Below, in pieces: positions 33,541 through 42,582 of a DNA stretch of 52,919 bases. Made by a program: the position numbers and the translations under genes. This stretch comes from Gelidibacter pelagius (GTDB lineage Bacteria > Bacteroidota > Bacteroidia > Flavobacteriales > Flavobacteriaceae). The DNA lies in NCBI RefSeq assembly GCF_017581925.1, contig NZ_JAGEVG010000025.1:1-52919 (forward strand), in the 5' to 3' direction. The notes beneath the pieces were generated by a model. The model was not told where the DNA came from, did not search any database, and was given only the letters and a program-made list of their open reading frames with translations. Position 1 is the stretch's first letter; each line of letters opens with the position of its first letter.

Positions 33541-33996
33541 TTGGTTGACATTTCAATGTGAATACTAAGATAAGAGATGGCCAAAGATTTGTCAGAGTGC
33601 GAATCTTAACTGAGTATTTTGTTAGCTAGTTTTAACCCCTAAATTAACGAATCGTGTCTTTATCCAACTCTTTTTATCATATGAATTTGGTTCATTTCAA
33701 TATTTACATTTTTATATTTTTAAGGCTGTTTCTCTAACTATTTTGCTTTCAGGTTCCAGTATAGAGAACTGTATCACAAAGCCTTTTATCTCACTGTTTT
33801 AGTCGATATTCCAGTTGTCCATATGTGTATAGGATTCTGACAGATCTAGGTAAGCATTTTTAAATATGGGCGTGTACCGTTTATGCTTGGGTAATTACAG
33901 CGTAGATGGTCTTCAGTGGGATACACTAAAATCGTAGCTTTTCAATAGGCGCAGACCGTGCCATAGCTTGTCTACAACTTATGTGTGGTGCTCATC
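33541..33996. other. gene-free stretch
   Basis: 456 bases, AT-rich, with no frame that reads like protein on either strand. A faint echo of the dispersed repeat's end, GACAGATCTAGGTAAGC near 33840, resembles GACCGATGGAGGTAAG at 36008-36023. TCTACAACTT at 33971 recalls the TCTACAAC segment on the minus strand near 39256. Nothing else. Confidence 0.4.
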
Positions 33997-35211
33997 TCAG
34001 TCGTGTTTAGGTTCCGGCAGATTGAAATATTCATTTTTCGTTTTGTCCAAGGTTTGTGAAATCAGTTTGTAATTAGCTTGTGTTGGGCTTAGATTCATGT
34101 ACTTGTCAATTATCGCCCTGTTTCTATAAATCACAAATGTATTCTCCACTTCGGGGTTTATTTTGTTGAGGTTTACTTCACTTTCCTGGTCAGCAAATGA
34201 CGGAACAAATGTTAAAGCAATATGTTCTGTATTCAGTTCATTTCCTAAATTCTCTAATTCCTTTTCTCTCATTTCCTTGCTGTAATCTTTCTCGTTCCCA
34301 TACACAAAATAGACTTTTAAATAGTTACTGCGCTTAACACTTTCAAGTTCCAAAAATGATAACCAATCTTTTATATTGTCCCAATTTGGATGGTTTCCGA
34401 CAAAATAAACGATGCCATGAAATCTTCCATATTTACAAACTGGACAAGTTTTGGTTCCTTTATCTGGGCCATAAGCGTGAAAAGGTGTAAAAGAAGGATT
34501 GTCTTCGCCAATTTCAAGTCCTGAATTTAGTTTTGCTTCATTCTTTTCTGGATAGTTTGGAATATTTAGTCCTAAGATAATATCGTGTTCCGCTACTTGC
34601 ATATCCTTGTCAATCAAAACTCTTAAAATGCCACTTCCACCTCGATTTTCAAGTGCTTTTCTTTTTTTGCCTGTCAACAAGATATCGTCATCAAAAACAA
34701 ATTCGTCAATATAATATTCGTCCTTGATGTTTGGTTCCTTAATTGATGTGTGGATGTGTGCCGGCATATCATTGCTTGGATAGGGTGCGGGTCTGATGGT
34801 ATAAACAGAATAGTTTCCATTTTCGTCTGATTTTACCCAACCTCTTATATGCCCGTGTCTTTTGGCCTGTTCGTCCATTCCTGCTTTTGGAGAATAAAAG
34901 CCGTTAGGGTCGGTTTGCCAATAATAAATGATAACATTTGGAGCTGGGATTTTGCCACCAAGTTTGTAAACGGTACCTGTGATCATCAATTTCTGACCTT
35001 TTTCAGTCCATCCCGAACTGGTGTCGATTGACTTAATGTTTTTTGGCATTCCAACATACATCAGTTCACAACCGTCACAACCTCCTCCGACAAGTTGTTT
35101 CCTCTCCGTTTTGGTTTCTGATTGTTTAGTTCCAGATTTGGTTTGGCCATTGCAATGGGTTAACGTACTTACCAAAAAAGTTACAACGATTATTTTAAAT
35201 GTATTTTTCAT
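33997..35211 (-). CDS. lipoprotein: intradiol ring-cleavage dioxygenase domain plus thioredoxin-like tail
   Basis: 404 aa. Signal MKNTFKIIVVTFLVSTLTHC-N (lipobox Cys20), then a CDGC motif (45-48). Residues ~70-215 form an intradiol dioxygenase domain: KLMITGTVYKLGGKIPAPNVIIYYWQTDPNGFYSP, GHIRGWVKSDENGNYSVYTIRPAPYPSNDMPAHIHTSI. The four non-haem Fe(III) ligands are Tyr106, Tyr144, His152 and His154. Residues ~255-404 look like a thioredoxin fold beginning TCPVCKYGRFHGIVYFVG, with a CPVC redox-like pair (256-259). Exported, unlike cytoplasmic catechol dioxygenases. Substrate unknown. Confidence 0.85.
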   Translation of the reverse strand: MKNTFKIIVVTFLVSTLTHCNGQTKSGTKQSETKTERKQLVGGGCDGCELMYVGMPKNIKSIDTSSGWTEKGQKLMITGTVYKLGGKIPAPNVIIYYWQTDPNGFYSPKAGMDEQAKRHGHIRGWVKSDENGNYSVYTIRPAPYPSNDMPAHIHTSIKEPNIKDEYYIDEFVFDDDILLTGKKRKALENRGGSGILRVLIDKDMQVAEHDIILGLNIPNYPEKNEAKLNSGLEIGEDNPSFTPFHAYGPDKGTKTCPVCKYGRFHGIVYFVGNHPNWDNIKDWLSFLELESVKRSNYLKVYFVYGNEKDYSKEMREKELENLGNELNTEHIALTFVPSFADQESEVNLNKINPEVENTFVIYRNRAIIDKYMNLSPTQANYKLISQTLDKTKNEYFNLPEPKHD

Positions 35212-35344
35212 GGAGTTACGATTTTTATTCTACCAGTGGATTTTAATATCCCCGAAGCTTCTTGATTGGATTGCACATGACGTTTTCTATACCTATCACA
35301 GCGGATATAATGACGCTAACTTTCTGAATATACGCAACGCAAAA

Positions 35345-35815
35345 TTATACTGCAGTCGTAGTCGGATGATGTCCAATTTTAAAGTTACAAGAGTTCGCAA
35401 TAAAACACATTTTGTTGGCCTCCTTGTGTAAATCGTTCGCTTCTTCTATCCTATTGAAATCTGTTATTTTTACCTTGGGATTTAGTATGACCTCCGTAAA
35501 TCGACCGTTTCCGTTTTCAGTTTCTTCCATAGTCCCCATTGCATCATCCAAATATTCAGTGACTATAATTTTATGCACAGCACATAAGTGCAGATACCAA
35601 AGCATATGGCAAGCTGATAAGGAAGATAAAAAAAGGTCTTCTGGATTATATCTTGCTTTGTCTCCCAAAAAAGAAGGGTCAGATGAACCGCTTATTTCAC
35701 CATACTTTCCGGGCGCTATTATTTTGTGGTTTCTATTGTAAGATTTGTAATCCAGGGTTCCAGTTCCCTCGTTTCCTGTCCATTCAACTTTGATTTCATA
35801 AGTGTGTTTTTTCAT
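35345..35815 (-). CDS. OsmC family peroxiredoxin-like protein
   Basis: 156 aa. OsmC/Ohr fold with both redox cysteines in place: Cys in LSACHMLWYLHLC (peroxidatic region) and Cys in ANKMCFIANSC near the C-terminus; the DKARYNPEDLFLSSLSAC stretch is the family hallmark, including the active-site Arg/Glu region. Reduces organic hydroperoxides or handles sulfur species. Cytoplasmic. A copy of the dispersed repeat lies upstream (about 35.9 kb). Confidence 0.9.
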   Translation of the reverse strand: MKKHTYEIKVEWTGNEGTGTLDYKSYNRNHKIIAPGKYGEISGSSDPSFLGDKARYNPEDLFLSSLSACHMLWYLHLCAVHKIIVTEYLDDAMGTMEETENGNGRFTEVILNPKVKITDFNRIEEANDLHKEANKMCFIANSCNFKIGHHPTTTAV

Positions 35816-35913
35816 TCGTATCCAAATAGGGTTCTCGGTTTTGGCCGTTTCTTGTATGGCTTATAACTTTACATATACTTAATTTATCTGATCCTAAATT
35901 AATGTTTTTCTCG

Positions 35914-35950
35914 AAGTTTTCCTATAATTAGAGGAACGTATTTCCAAAGC
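35914..35950 (-). repeat. dispersed intergenic repeat, copy 1
   Basis: AAGTTTTCCTATAATTAGAG plus GAACGTATTT matches the core TTTCCTATAAGTAGA / CTACGTGTTTTT of the other copies. A related end segment (TATGTAAAGTTATAAG on the minus strand, near 35870) resembles TAAACATAAGTTGGC of copy 6. It lies about 100 bases upstream of the OsmC start. The most diverged copy with copy 2. Confidence 0.5.
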
Positions 35951-36116
35951 TTTGATACTGAAATACAACATGATATGCCAATTGTAAGCTTGTTAAATAT
36001 TGATCCTGACCGATGGAGGTAAGTGTTTTTAAAAGCGGAAGGCTGCAATGTTAATCTTCCATGGCTCCTTGTTAAGTTAAAGGGGATAATCACGAATTCA
36101 GTGTTGGCGAAGTTGT

Positions 36117-36554
36117 TTATTCCGATTTATAGATTTCGGGTGTTACAGAAATATCAATGACAAAATCACCGTTTTTATCATAATATTTATAGTCCATTGT
36201 AATATTATTGTCACGATAGATCTTTAATTCCGGACTGGTTTTTATATTCTCAATGATGCTTGGTCTGACATATTTGTTCGCCGTGTCTAAATTCACTTCT
36301 GATTTTTCTATATCAATAAGCGTATAGTGATAAATAAAATTGGTTTTTCCTATACTCGACACGCTATCCAATCTTGTGTATTGGTCAATTTGCTGAGGCC
36401 CCTTTTTGTTGAATTCCGTTGCGACTTTTTTTAAATTCAATTCCAAGTCCGATTTAAAAAACTGTTGTACGCCATAATAGGAGATGGCAAAAGCAATGGC
36501 TCCTACGATGATGCCGATCGTTTTTACTTTTTTGGTTGGTTTGTTTTGTTCCAT
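36117..36554 (-). CDS. single-pass membrane protein, unknown
   Basis: 145 aa. Short basic N-terminus, one helix (KTIGIIVGAIAFAISYYGVQQFF, residues 11-33), then a 110-residue extracytoplasmic domain (QQIDQYTRLDSVSSIGKTNFIYHYTLIDIEKSEVNLDT...). It reads like a small nuclear-transport-factor or 'DUF4845-like' sensor, but I cannot assign it. Preceded by the 36.6-kb palindrome. Confidence 0.65.
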   Translation of the reverse strand: MEQNKPTKKVKTIGIIVGAIAFAISYYGVQQFFKSDLELNLKKVATEFNKKGPQQIDQYTRLDSVSSIGKTNFIYHYTLIDIEKSEVNLDTANKYVRPSIIENIKTSPELKIYRDNNITMDYKYYDKNGDFVIDISVTPEIYKSE

Positions 36555-36601
36555 TGCTAATTAAGATTTGAATACACTTCTTTTTTTTATGTCTGGCCGA
36601 T

Positions 36602-36661
36602 AAAGGTGTAGATTTGTCATTGTCTAAACCTACTTTATAGGTGGTTAAATCTACCACCTTT
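36602..36661. repeat. large imperfect palindrome
   Basis: AAAGGTGTAGATTT (36602-36615) pairs with AAATCTACCACCTTT (36647-36661), 14 pairs with one bulged C. The inner part (AACCTA.../...GGTT) can extend it; an alternative fold is AGGTGGT-TAAATCT-ACCACCT (36639-36659). It lies 48-107 bases before the ATG at 36554. The rest of the 36555-36941 gap shows no gene. Confidence 0.7.
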
Positions 36662-36941
36662 ACTGAAACCGTTGTAGATGTAGTACTGCAAGTTTTCAAC
36701 AATTTCAGGAACAGGGATTTGGTGTTGAACTAGTTGTTTAATTAGGATGCTGAGGTTGCTGATAAAATGAGGAGACGGTTTTTTATTAAATTCTTAGTGT
36801 GTTGTTGCATCCGATCAGGACGCTAGCGAAAGCGAGATTCGCTTATTCCCATCATTAGGATTTAACTCCTTTCCTTTGAGTTTTTGAACGTCTGGGCAAT
36901 TGTATGGGACATTCTCTGAATACTCTTGCTATCAGTGTTCT

Positions 36942-37424
36942 TTACAAGGTTATTATGGCCAAAACTTGAAGTGGGGCTATTTCTTTTATAACGAGAGATT
37001 GGTTGTTAAATATGGCTTCAATAGGGAGGAAATAGCTTAAATGACAAGCAATCCTTTTTAACTCTGCGGTGAAATCTACCTTAATGGGGTCCATTTCGTT
37101 GAGATGGATGGTGTACTGAAAGGTTGATGAATGTGGAATTGTTAGGTTCAGTGAATTATCCAGCTCTCTAATCTCGGCATCAGGGTTGGCAAATTCATTT
37201 GGAGGCACAAATCGAAAACCGGCATTTAAAAAATCACCCTCCACACTGATGTAGTCTGGATCAATCGTACCATTTTCGATGAGATTTGTTCCAGTTTCAT
37301 CAACGATACGGACATATAAAGCAGGGAATGCGGGGTCGTAAAGACTGCAGTCTATGCCATCATCAGAATTTGAACACGAGAAAAGCATGAGAATTATAAA
37401 GATCAAAAGGAGTGTTTTTTTCAT
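36942..37424 (-). CDS. predicted lipoprotein, unknown
   Basis: 160 aa. Signal and lipobox MKKTLLLIFIILMLFSC-SNSDDG. The mature part is beta-rich (ALYVRIVDETGTNLIENGTIDPDYISVEGDF..., LTIPHSSTFQYTIHLNEMDPIKVDFTAELKRIACHLSYFLPIEAIFN), similar in style to Bacteroidota carbohydrate- or Ig-like lipoproteins. No family recognised. It is followed by the small membrane protein gene on the same strand, 47 bases away. Confidence 0.72.
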   Translation of the reverse strand: MKKTLLLIFIILMLFSCSNSDDGIDCSLYDPAFPALYVRIVDETGTNLIENGTIDPDYISVEGDFLNAGFRFVPPNEFANPDAEIRELDNSLNLTIPHSSTFQYTIHLNEMDPIKVDFTAELKRIACHLSYFLPIEAIFNNQSLVIKEIAPLQVLAIITL

Positions 37425-37471
37425 CTGTTTTAAATTAGAGGTGATCCAATTAATTGCGCAGGAATGGGTAG

Positions 37472-37741
37472 TTAAAGCTTACTGGCAACGTGTGACACTT
37501 TTTTGTTGTACGGGCTTATAAAAAGCCCAGCATTTGACCATTTTAAAAATAGTATAACGACAACCGTCAGTTTACCACTGACCAACAATGCAGTGTGCCA
37601 ATAATAAGTTCTCGAACCCCATTGGTAAAATGTCTTTTTACCATAAACTCTTTCAACAAAATTATGAGTGAGCTTCCAATAAGGAAAAGTGATGATTAAA
37701 AAAATCATTATAACTATCAATACGGACCGAAACTCTATCAT
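37472..37741 (-). CDS. small membrane protein, unknown
   Basis: 89 aa with two hydrophobic helices: RSVLIVIMIFLIITFPYWKLTHNFVERV and YYWHTALLVSGKLTVVVILFLKWSNAG. The ATG at 37741 is the only sensible start. A degenerate copy of the dispersed repeat lies 90-127 bases upstream. The gene may be a real small inner-membrane protein; no known family is evident. Confidence 0.5.
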   Translation of the reverse strand: MIEFRSVLIVIMIFLIITFPYWKLTHNFVERVYGKKTFYQWGSRTYYWHTALLVSGKLTVVVILFLKWSNAGLFISPYNKKVSHVASKL

Positions 37742-37830
37742 GTTCTGAAGTTTTAGCTGATACGTTTCAAATGTGCCAACACAGACATCGTTACTTCAAT
37801 ACCTTATTTAAGACCACAATACACCTTCTC

Positions 37831-37868
37831 TTCGCTTTTATAGAAGTAGAGCCACATATTTTAGAAAA
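37831..37868 (-). repeat. dispersed intergenic repeat, copy 2 (degenerate)
   Basis: TTCGCTTTTATAGAAGTAGA followed by GCCACATATTTTAGA aligns with CTTTCCTATAAGTAGA / GCTACTTATTTTCAGA of copy 3. Same orientation as the other copies. Upstream of the 89-aa membrane protein gene. Confidence 0.45.
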
Positions 37869-37968
37869 AAATTGACCAGCATACTTTGTCCAATATTACA
37901 GTTTCAGACGTGATAAATTAAAGATACTGAAAGAAGAAGGGATACGCTATCGGAGGAAACAACTAATT

Positions 37969-38943
37969 TTAAATACTACAATTCCCAGCTTTGATATCGT
38001 TCTTTGTTGGATTGTAATAATTAAACTCAATATTAAAATAGTTTGCGGAGCTAACTGTTGCTATTAGGCTTAGGCCACAGAAATCTCTTAAGGATGTGTT
38101 ATTTGTTATTCCCATCATACCATTATCAACTTTACTAAGTTTGATTAACCCATCGAGGTTTTTCAAACTGTTATTATGATGAATTCTCAGGGTTGAACAG
38201 GTTTTTAATTCAGACAAACCATTGATGTTTTCCAACGACGCATTTCTACTTATCCCAAGAACTATTACCTCTGTTAAACTGGACATGTTACTTATTGAAA
38301 TCAGGGCACTGTTATTAATAAAATGCAGATGCTCTATCTTAGGGATGTTTCTTAAGCCTTCTGTGTCAACAAGCGCTGAATTATCTCTTATCTGAACAAA
38401 AAACACCTCACTGCTTATACCTGAAAGCCCATTCAAACTAGTGAGTTCTTTAGTATCAGAAAGAAAAATTTCCGTTGTAACATGAGTAATATTTTTTAAT
38501 CCTTCTAAATCTTTAATTAATGGGTTTCCTTTAATGACTAATCTCTTTAGTCGTTTGGAAATGCTGCTGAGCCCATTTAAGGATGTTAATTTTTGATTGC
38601 TATTAATCTCGAGAATTGAATCATCAGAAACATTTGTATTAGCAAGACCATCAAGGTTTTCTAAGTTTGTTCCCATAACAAGGATGTCACCAGATATAAA
38701 TTTAATACTTTTTAAATCTGTAGCGGAAGTTATAGATAGACCCGTTAGCACAATATTACCAATAATTTCATCATAATTGTTGGCTGCGAAAGCGTCTAAT
38801 TTACTTTGTGAATCAAGAAACACATGGTTTCCATAGGTTTTTGTCACATTTTCTTCAACTATGGAAACATCATCATCTTTAGTTCCACAAGAAATAATAA
38901 GGCAAGCCATAGTGCTTAATAGGAAAATAATTTTCAATTTCAT
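37969..38943 (-). CDS. leucine-rich-repeat-like lipoprotein
   Basis: 324 aa. Signal and lipobox LLSTMACLIISC-GTKDDD. Residues ~60-310 form at least eight irregular repeats of about 22-27 residues with LxxLxGLxxIxxxxxxLxIxxNxxL, such as LENLDGLANTNVSDDSILEINSNQKLTSLNGLSSISKRLKRLVIKGNPLIKDLEGLKNI. This receptor-L-domain or LRR style builds a curved solenoid for protein binding. Surface exposure is likely. The partner is unknown; an adhesin role is possible. Confidence 0.8.
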   Translation of the reverse strand: MKLKIIFLLSTMACLIISCGTKDDDVSIVEENVTKTYGNHVFLDSQSKLDAFAANNYDEIIGNIVLTGLSITSATDLKSIKFISGDILVMGTNLENLDGLANTNVSDDSILEINSNQKLTSLNGLSSISKRLKRLVIKGNPLIKDLEGLKNITHVTTEIFLSDTKELTSLNGLSGISSEVFFVQIRDNSALVDTEGLRNIPKIEHLHFINNSALISISNMSSLTEVIVLGISRNASLENINGLSELKTCSTLRIHHNNSLKNLDGLIKLSKVDNGMMGITNNTSLRDFCGLSLIATVSSANYFNIEFNYYNPTKNDIKAGNCSI

Positions 38944-39105
38944 AGGTTTCCAATTTTTGTTTAATTCTGAATCATGGGTAATTTATTATAGTTTGAATTA
39001 AATGTTTATAGAGTTTTTTAATTTGAGGGAATATTTCACAACATAAATATAGCACATGAAGTGTTGATCTATGGATTAGAAGGGTCTAAAATACCATTTT
39101 CCCCC

Positions 39106-39175
39106 AACTTTCCTATAAGTAGAGCTACTTATTTTCAGAGGCATTCTATGGGTTATAGTGACCGATAGTGCTATT
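39106..39175 (-). repeat. dispersed intergenic repeat, copy 3
   Basis: AACTTTCCTATAAGTAGAGC, CTACTTATTTTC, then GCATTCTATGGGTTATAGTG and ACCGATAGTGCT, strongly like copies 4 and 7. It lies inside the 38944-39443 gap, upstream of the leucine-rich lipoprotein. The gap also holds GTTGTAGACACGAGCGG and GCTTGCGCCAGC (39249-39286), a hairpin-rich GC segment, but no gene. Confidence 0.75.
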
Positions 39176-39443
39176 TAAGCTTCTATGCAGGAGACGATCT
39201 TTTTAATAAGTGAGTGCGTAAAGTGCCGTTTAGACTTGGTTAGTTGCTGTGTTGTAGACACGAGCGGAATGCTTGCGCCAGCAGCGGACATTACTTTAAG
39301 TCAACCAAAATATAATTGACATAATTGATTGGCTACAAAATAAAAGGCCTTAATAAGGCTTGAAAAAGTTCAGATCTTGAAATTTTATGGGGTTGTGCAT
39401 CGGTTGCCAAGGTTGGCATACGCTTTTTGTTTTCAGGTAAATT

Positions 39444-40745
39444 TTAGTCGGTTTTATTGTCATAAACCTTTCCGTCTTTCATTATGAATACAACGTTTTC
39501 AATTGTAGCGATAAAATCATTAAGGATATCTCCTTTTACAGCTATGATATCCGCAGTTGCTTGAGGTGATATATAGCCAATTTCATTTTCTTTTTTTAAT
39601 TGAACTGCTGAAATATATGTGCTTGACTGTAGTATATCCAATGGCTTCATTCCTGCTTCAAAATAATAGGTAAACATGTCTTTTGAGGATTGTCCTCGAG
39701 ATACCTTTATATCTGTGTAATTATCAGAACCCGCCACAATAGGGACGCCTTTATCAATGGCTTTGTTTAGCCTATCTTTATTTCTTTCAAGATAGTTCTC
39801 AATCCATCCTATTTCATCTTGTTCATAGCCAGCAAGTTTGGCATAAGTAGCCATATACGATCTACTATTTTCTGTTGGCACTAAAAAAATTTTCTTTTCG
39901 GCCATTTTGGTTAAAGTAGAATCGGCTAAATTAATACCGTGTTCAATACCATCAACACCGGCTTCGATTGCATTCCAAGCAGACTGGTTGGTAATACAAT
40001 GCGCTGTAACTGTTAAATTGTGTGAGTGCGCCGTTTTCACAATTGATTTTATTTCATCTATTGTTAAATGGGTTTTATTTGGAACATTGTCAGCGCAAAT
40101 TTTAATCAAATCTACATTTTGGTTAACATCTTCACGGACAGCATTTCTTGCATCCTCAGGACTGGTTATTATTCGATATTCTAAATCAATTATATTTTGA
40201 TGTTCAGGTAGTACACCATAAATTTGTCCGCCATATGCGGCTAAAATAGGCCCAGAAGCAAAAATGCGTGGACCTTCAATCGTTCCTTCGTTAATAGCGT
40301 CTCTAAGCGCCACATCAAGGTATAGGCCAGAATTTCCAAGATCCTTAATACTTGTGATGCCCTGATCTAAATAGCTTTGAGCTCTTTTAAAACCACGAAG
40401 TACTCTTAATGCATTGCTTTCCATGGTAAGGGATTGAATACTGTGTGCTGCAAAATCTTCGTTGGCATCTTGAGAAAAAAGTACGTGTGTATGAGCGTCT
40501 ATCAGGCCGGGAAGAACAGTGTAATCTGTTAAATCAATGGCACGATGATTTTTAGGTAAGGATGAAAACTCGCCAATGGATATAATTTTTGTTCCTTGAA
40601 TTTGGATCAACTTGTTTTTTAGCAGCGTATTGTTTTTGCTGTCGTATAAATGGCCCGCTTTTAAATATGTGCTCGTTTGTTGTCCTATTAATTTCGCTTG
40701 TGGGGAAATAATAATTACAAATAATAATATAAGGGTTTTGAACAT
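39444..40745 (-). CDS. exported amidohydrolase (imidazolonepropionase-like)
   Basis: 433 aa from the ATG at 40745, which gives a signal peptide (MFKTLILLFVIIISPQAKLIGQQ); upstream starts at 40793/40796 are rejected. Amidohydrolase-superfamily metal site: HTH in LPGLIDAHTHVLF, a Lys-like segment DLIKICAD, His in TAHC, His in GIEHGINL, and the final Asp in VAGSDNYTD. Relatives cleave Xaa-Pro/imide-type substrates or hydantoins (Sgx9260-like); the true substrate is unknown. Likely periplasmic. An almost complete copy of the dispersed repeat ends 23 bases before the start. Confidence 0.88.
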   Translation of the reverse strand: MFKTLILLFVIIISPQAKLIGQQTSTYLKAGHLYDSKNNTLLKNKLIQIQGTKIISIGEFSSLPKNHRAIDLTDYTVLPGLIDAHTHVLFSQDANEDFAAHSIQSLTMESNALRVLRGFKRAQSYLDQGITSIKDLGNSGLYLDVALRDAINEGTIEGPRIFASGPILAAYGGQIYGVLPEHQNIIDLEYRIITSPEDARNAVREDVNQNVDLIKICADNVPNKTHLTIDEIKSIVKTAHSHNLTVTAHCITNQSAWNAIEAGVDGIEHGINLADSTLTKMAEKKIFLVPTENSRSYMATYAKLAGYEQDEIGWIENYLERNKDRLNKAIDKGVPIVAGSDNYTDIKVSRGQSSKDMFTYYFEAGMKPLDILQSSTYISAVQLKKENEIGYISPQATADIIAVKGDILNDFIATIENVVFIMKDGKVYDNKTD

Positions 40746-40767
40746 GCCTCTCTTTTTTAGTTTATAG

Positions 40768-40975
40768 GTTAGCCAACTTGTAATTAAAAGCATCAAAACT
40801 ACCCACAGCTACCATTTTTGGATGAATAGAAGTAGTTTCTGCAATCTGATTTAGTCGTAATGACAAATTACCAACCTCAATTTACCACTTTCCTACATAT
40901 TTTTCTGTATGTAGAGCTATGTGTTTTTTAGGCCATTCCATGGGTTATAGTCGCCGATAGTGTTGTTGAGCACCA
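40768..40975 (-). repeat. dispersed intergenic repeat, copy 4 (long)
   Basis: Both ends are recognisable. The gene-proximal end reads GGTTAGCCAACTTGTAATTA, AAAGCATC and AATAGAAGTAG (40768-40836). The core is ACTTTCCTACATA...TATGTAGAGC, with a palindromic insertion CTACATA/TATGTAG, then GCCATTCCATGGGTTATAGT and CGCCGATAGTG (40885-40960). The outer end has GC-rich CACCAGCGTGACACTGG. Confidence 0.78.
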
Positions 40976-41004
40976 GCGTGACACTGGCGTCAGCTGGAGA
41001 AGTT

Positions 41005-41916
41005 TTAAAAATAATTCGTTTTTAATGTGAATAACGAAACTTTTGATTTGAGCCATAAGGTAATCCATGTTCCAGCCACAAACGGAAAAGTGAACGTTCC
41101 TCCCACATGTTTTAAGAGATTGAAATCCACCAAAAAGATATTAATACAAATCGTGATTGTAGCACCAATTAAAACCCAGAGGCCATTTTCTTTTTCTGTT
41201 CCCGAGAAAACGATGGCTGTCAGAACAGCATTGAATCCGAATAAGCCAACATAAACCAATTCTGCAGATTGGCCGAACACTTGAGACAATAAAGTGGCCA
41301 AGAGCGAAGCGATCAACCCATAAAGTGCCGCAATCGGTTTGCTGATATAAACACCTAAGAAGATAATAAAACTGGCCACAATGTTTTCCTGAAAGATAAC
41401 TTCACCAAAACCTCCAATAGCCGCAAAGTAGTCTCCATATTTGATTGTCGAAGCATCTATTGACATTCGCTGAATGGTTGAAGGTTCTAAAAGCTTGAAT
41501 TGGTCTATAAGAAGATAAGACACCCATGCCACTAAGATATACGGGAAAGTGAAGACAGTAATTTTCTTAAGAATAAAATAATGATGGATCAAAACTGTCA
41601 AAATACCGCCCACGCCAACTACCAAACCCCAAACAATGAAGGTTTTATCAAATAAAAAGGTTAAGGTGATGCCCACAAGTGCGGGGTTATAACCGTACAC
41701 TCCTTTTTTAATGAGCAGCGGATCCAGTTTAATAATTCTGGCAAAAAGGGTTCCTACTATGGTTGCTAAGAGTGCCGAGGCAGCATAACTCCAATGCCCG
41801 ATAAGCATTCCCAATAAAAATAAAAAACCTGTCCAAGGGTTTTCTTGAAGTAGAATTTGACTAATTCCTTTTAGAACCTCGTCGATAAAAGGCGCTTTTT
41901 TCAAAATTTTTTGCAT
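41005..41916 (-). CDS. urea transporter (UT family)
   Basis: 303 aa polytopic membrane protein, channel-like, two homologous halves. The two family signatures are visible: KGVYGYNPALVGITLTF (first repeat) and VGLFGFNAVLTAIVFSG (second repeat), each lining the selectivity filter. Passive urea uptake, usually paired with urease; no urease genes are in the window. Short-chain amide transport is an alternative. No repeat copy is directly upstream. Confidence 0.88.
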   Translation of the reverse strand: MQKILKKAPFIDEVLKGISQILLQENPWTGFLFLLGMLIGHWSYAASALLATIVGTLFARIIKLDPLLIKKGVYGYNPALVGITLTFLFDKTFIVWGLVVGVGGILTVLIHHYFILKKITVFTFPYILVAWVSYLLIDQFKLLEPSTIQRMSIDASTIKYGDYFAAIGGFGEVIFQENIVASFIIFLGVYISKPIAALYGLIASLLATLLSQVFGQSAELVYVGLFGFNAVLTAIVFSGTEKENGLWVLIGATITICINIFLVDFNLLKHVGGTFTFPFVAGTWITLWLKSKVSLFTLKTNYF

Positions 41917-42126
41917 ACCGAAATTTTGGAGAGATTCTCAACAATTAATAAGTACTAAACCTAAGAATATTAAGTTAATATGTAAAATAAATTAATTGAA
42001 TAATATTTGTTTCGGTGTAGGCTTCTTCTCAAGCGTCCTTAGTGGGTAAAGTCCGATGGTATTAAACCGCAACAAATAAGTTTTTTTCAAAATCAGAATC
42101 AGAAAGGACATAGTGATTTCGTATAC

Positions 42127-42582
42127 TTAGTTGTTTATTTGTCGCTCAAACTGTATTTTTCTAATTCCGTGGTCAGTGTTATATTGTTTAACTTCTTTAA
42201 AATCAAATGTCTTATACAATTCAATAGCAGGCATGTTCTCCAGTCCGGTTTCGACAACAAAAAGATTCGAATCAAATGTATTAAAAACGAATTCCATTAA
42301 CTTCCTCGCAATTCCTTGTCTAAAAAAAGTCGGATGAACTACTAAGCTATTAATCTTTGTAAAATTAGTGTTATGTTCTATTTCAATTACTCCAGCAAGT
42401 TCTCTGCCTTTTAAGTATCCGAAAAATGCTGTGTTGCTATTGACATAACTTATCAAAGGTCTTTTTAAGGGAGGAAAATCAGTAGCCTTCAATAATTTCG
42501 CTTCTATTTGATACGATAATTGAAAAACGGTGCGTATTCTTTTAGATACCTCTAAGTCATTATGTTCAAGTCTTTCAATCAT
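42127..42582 (-). CDS. GNAT family N-acetyltransferase
   Basis: 151 aa. Strand GYLKGRELAGVIEIE, then INSLVVHPTFFRQGIARKLMEFVFN, the V-x-x-x-x-R-x-x-G-x-G/A acetyl-CoA loop, and VVETGLENMPAIELYKTFDFKEVKQYN at the C-terminus. Substrate unknown. Single gene in the accessory zone. Confidence 0.87.
   Translation of the reverse strand: MIERLEHNDLEVSKRIRTVFQLSYQIEAKLLKATDFPPLKRPLISYVNSNTAFFGYLKGRELAGVIEIEHNTNFTKINSLVVHPTFFRQGIARKLMEFVFNTFDSNLFVVETGLENMPAIELYKTFDFKEVKQYNTDHGIRKIQFERQINN

Noticed and set aside
41005-42582. Urea transporter and acetyltransferase as further cassette units
   Set aside because: The gaps upstream of both genes lack the dispersed-repeat core, so they were not counted among the seven units.
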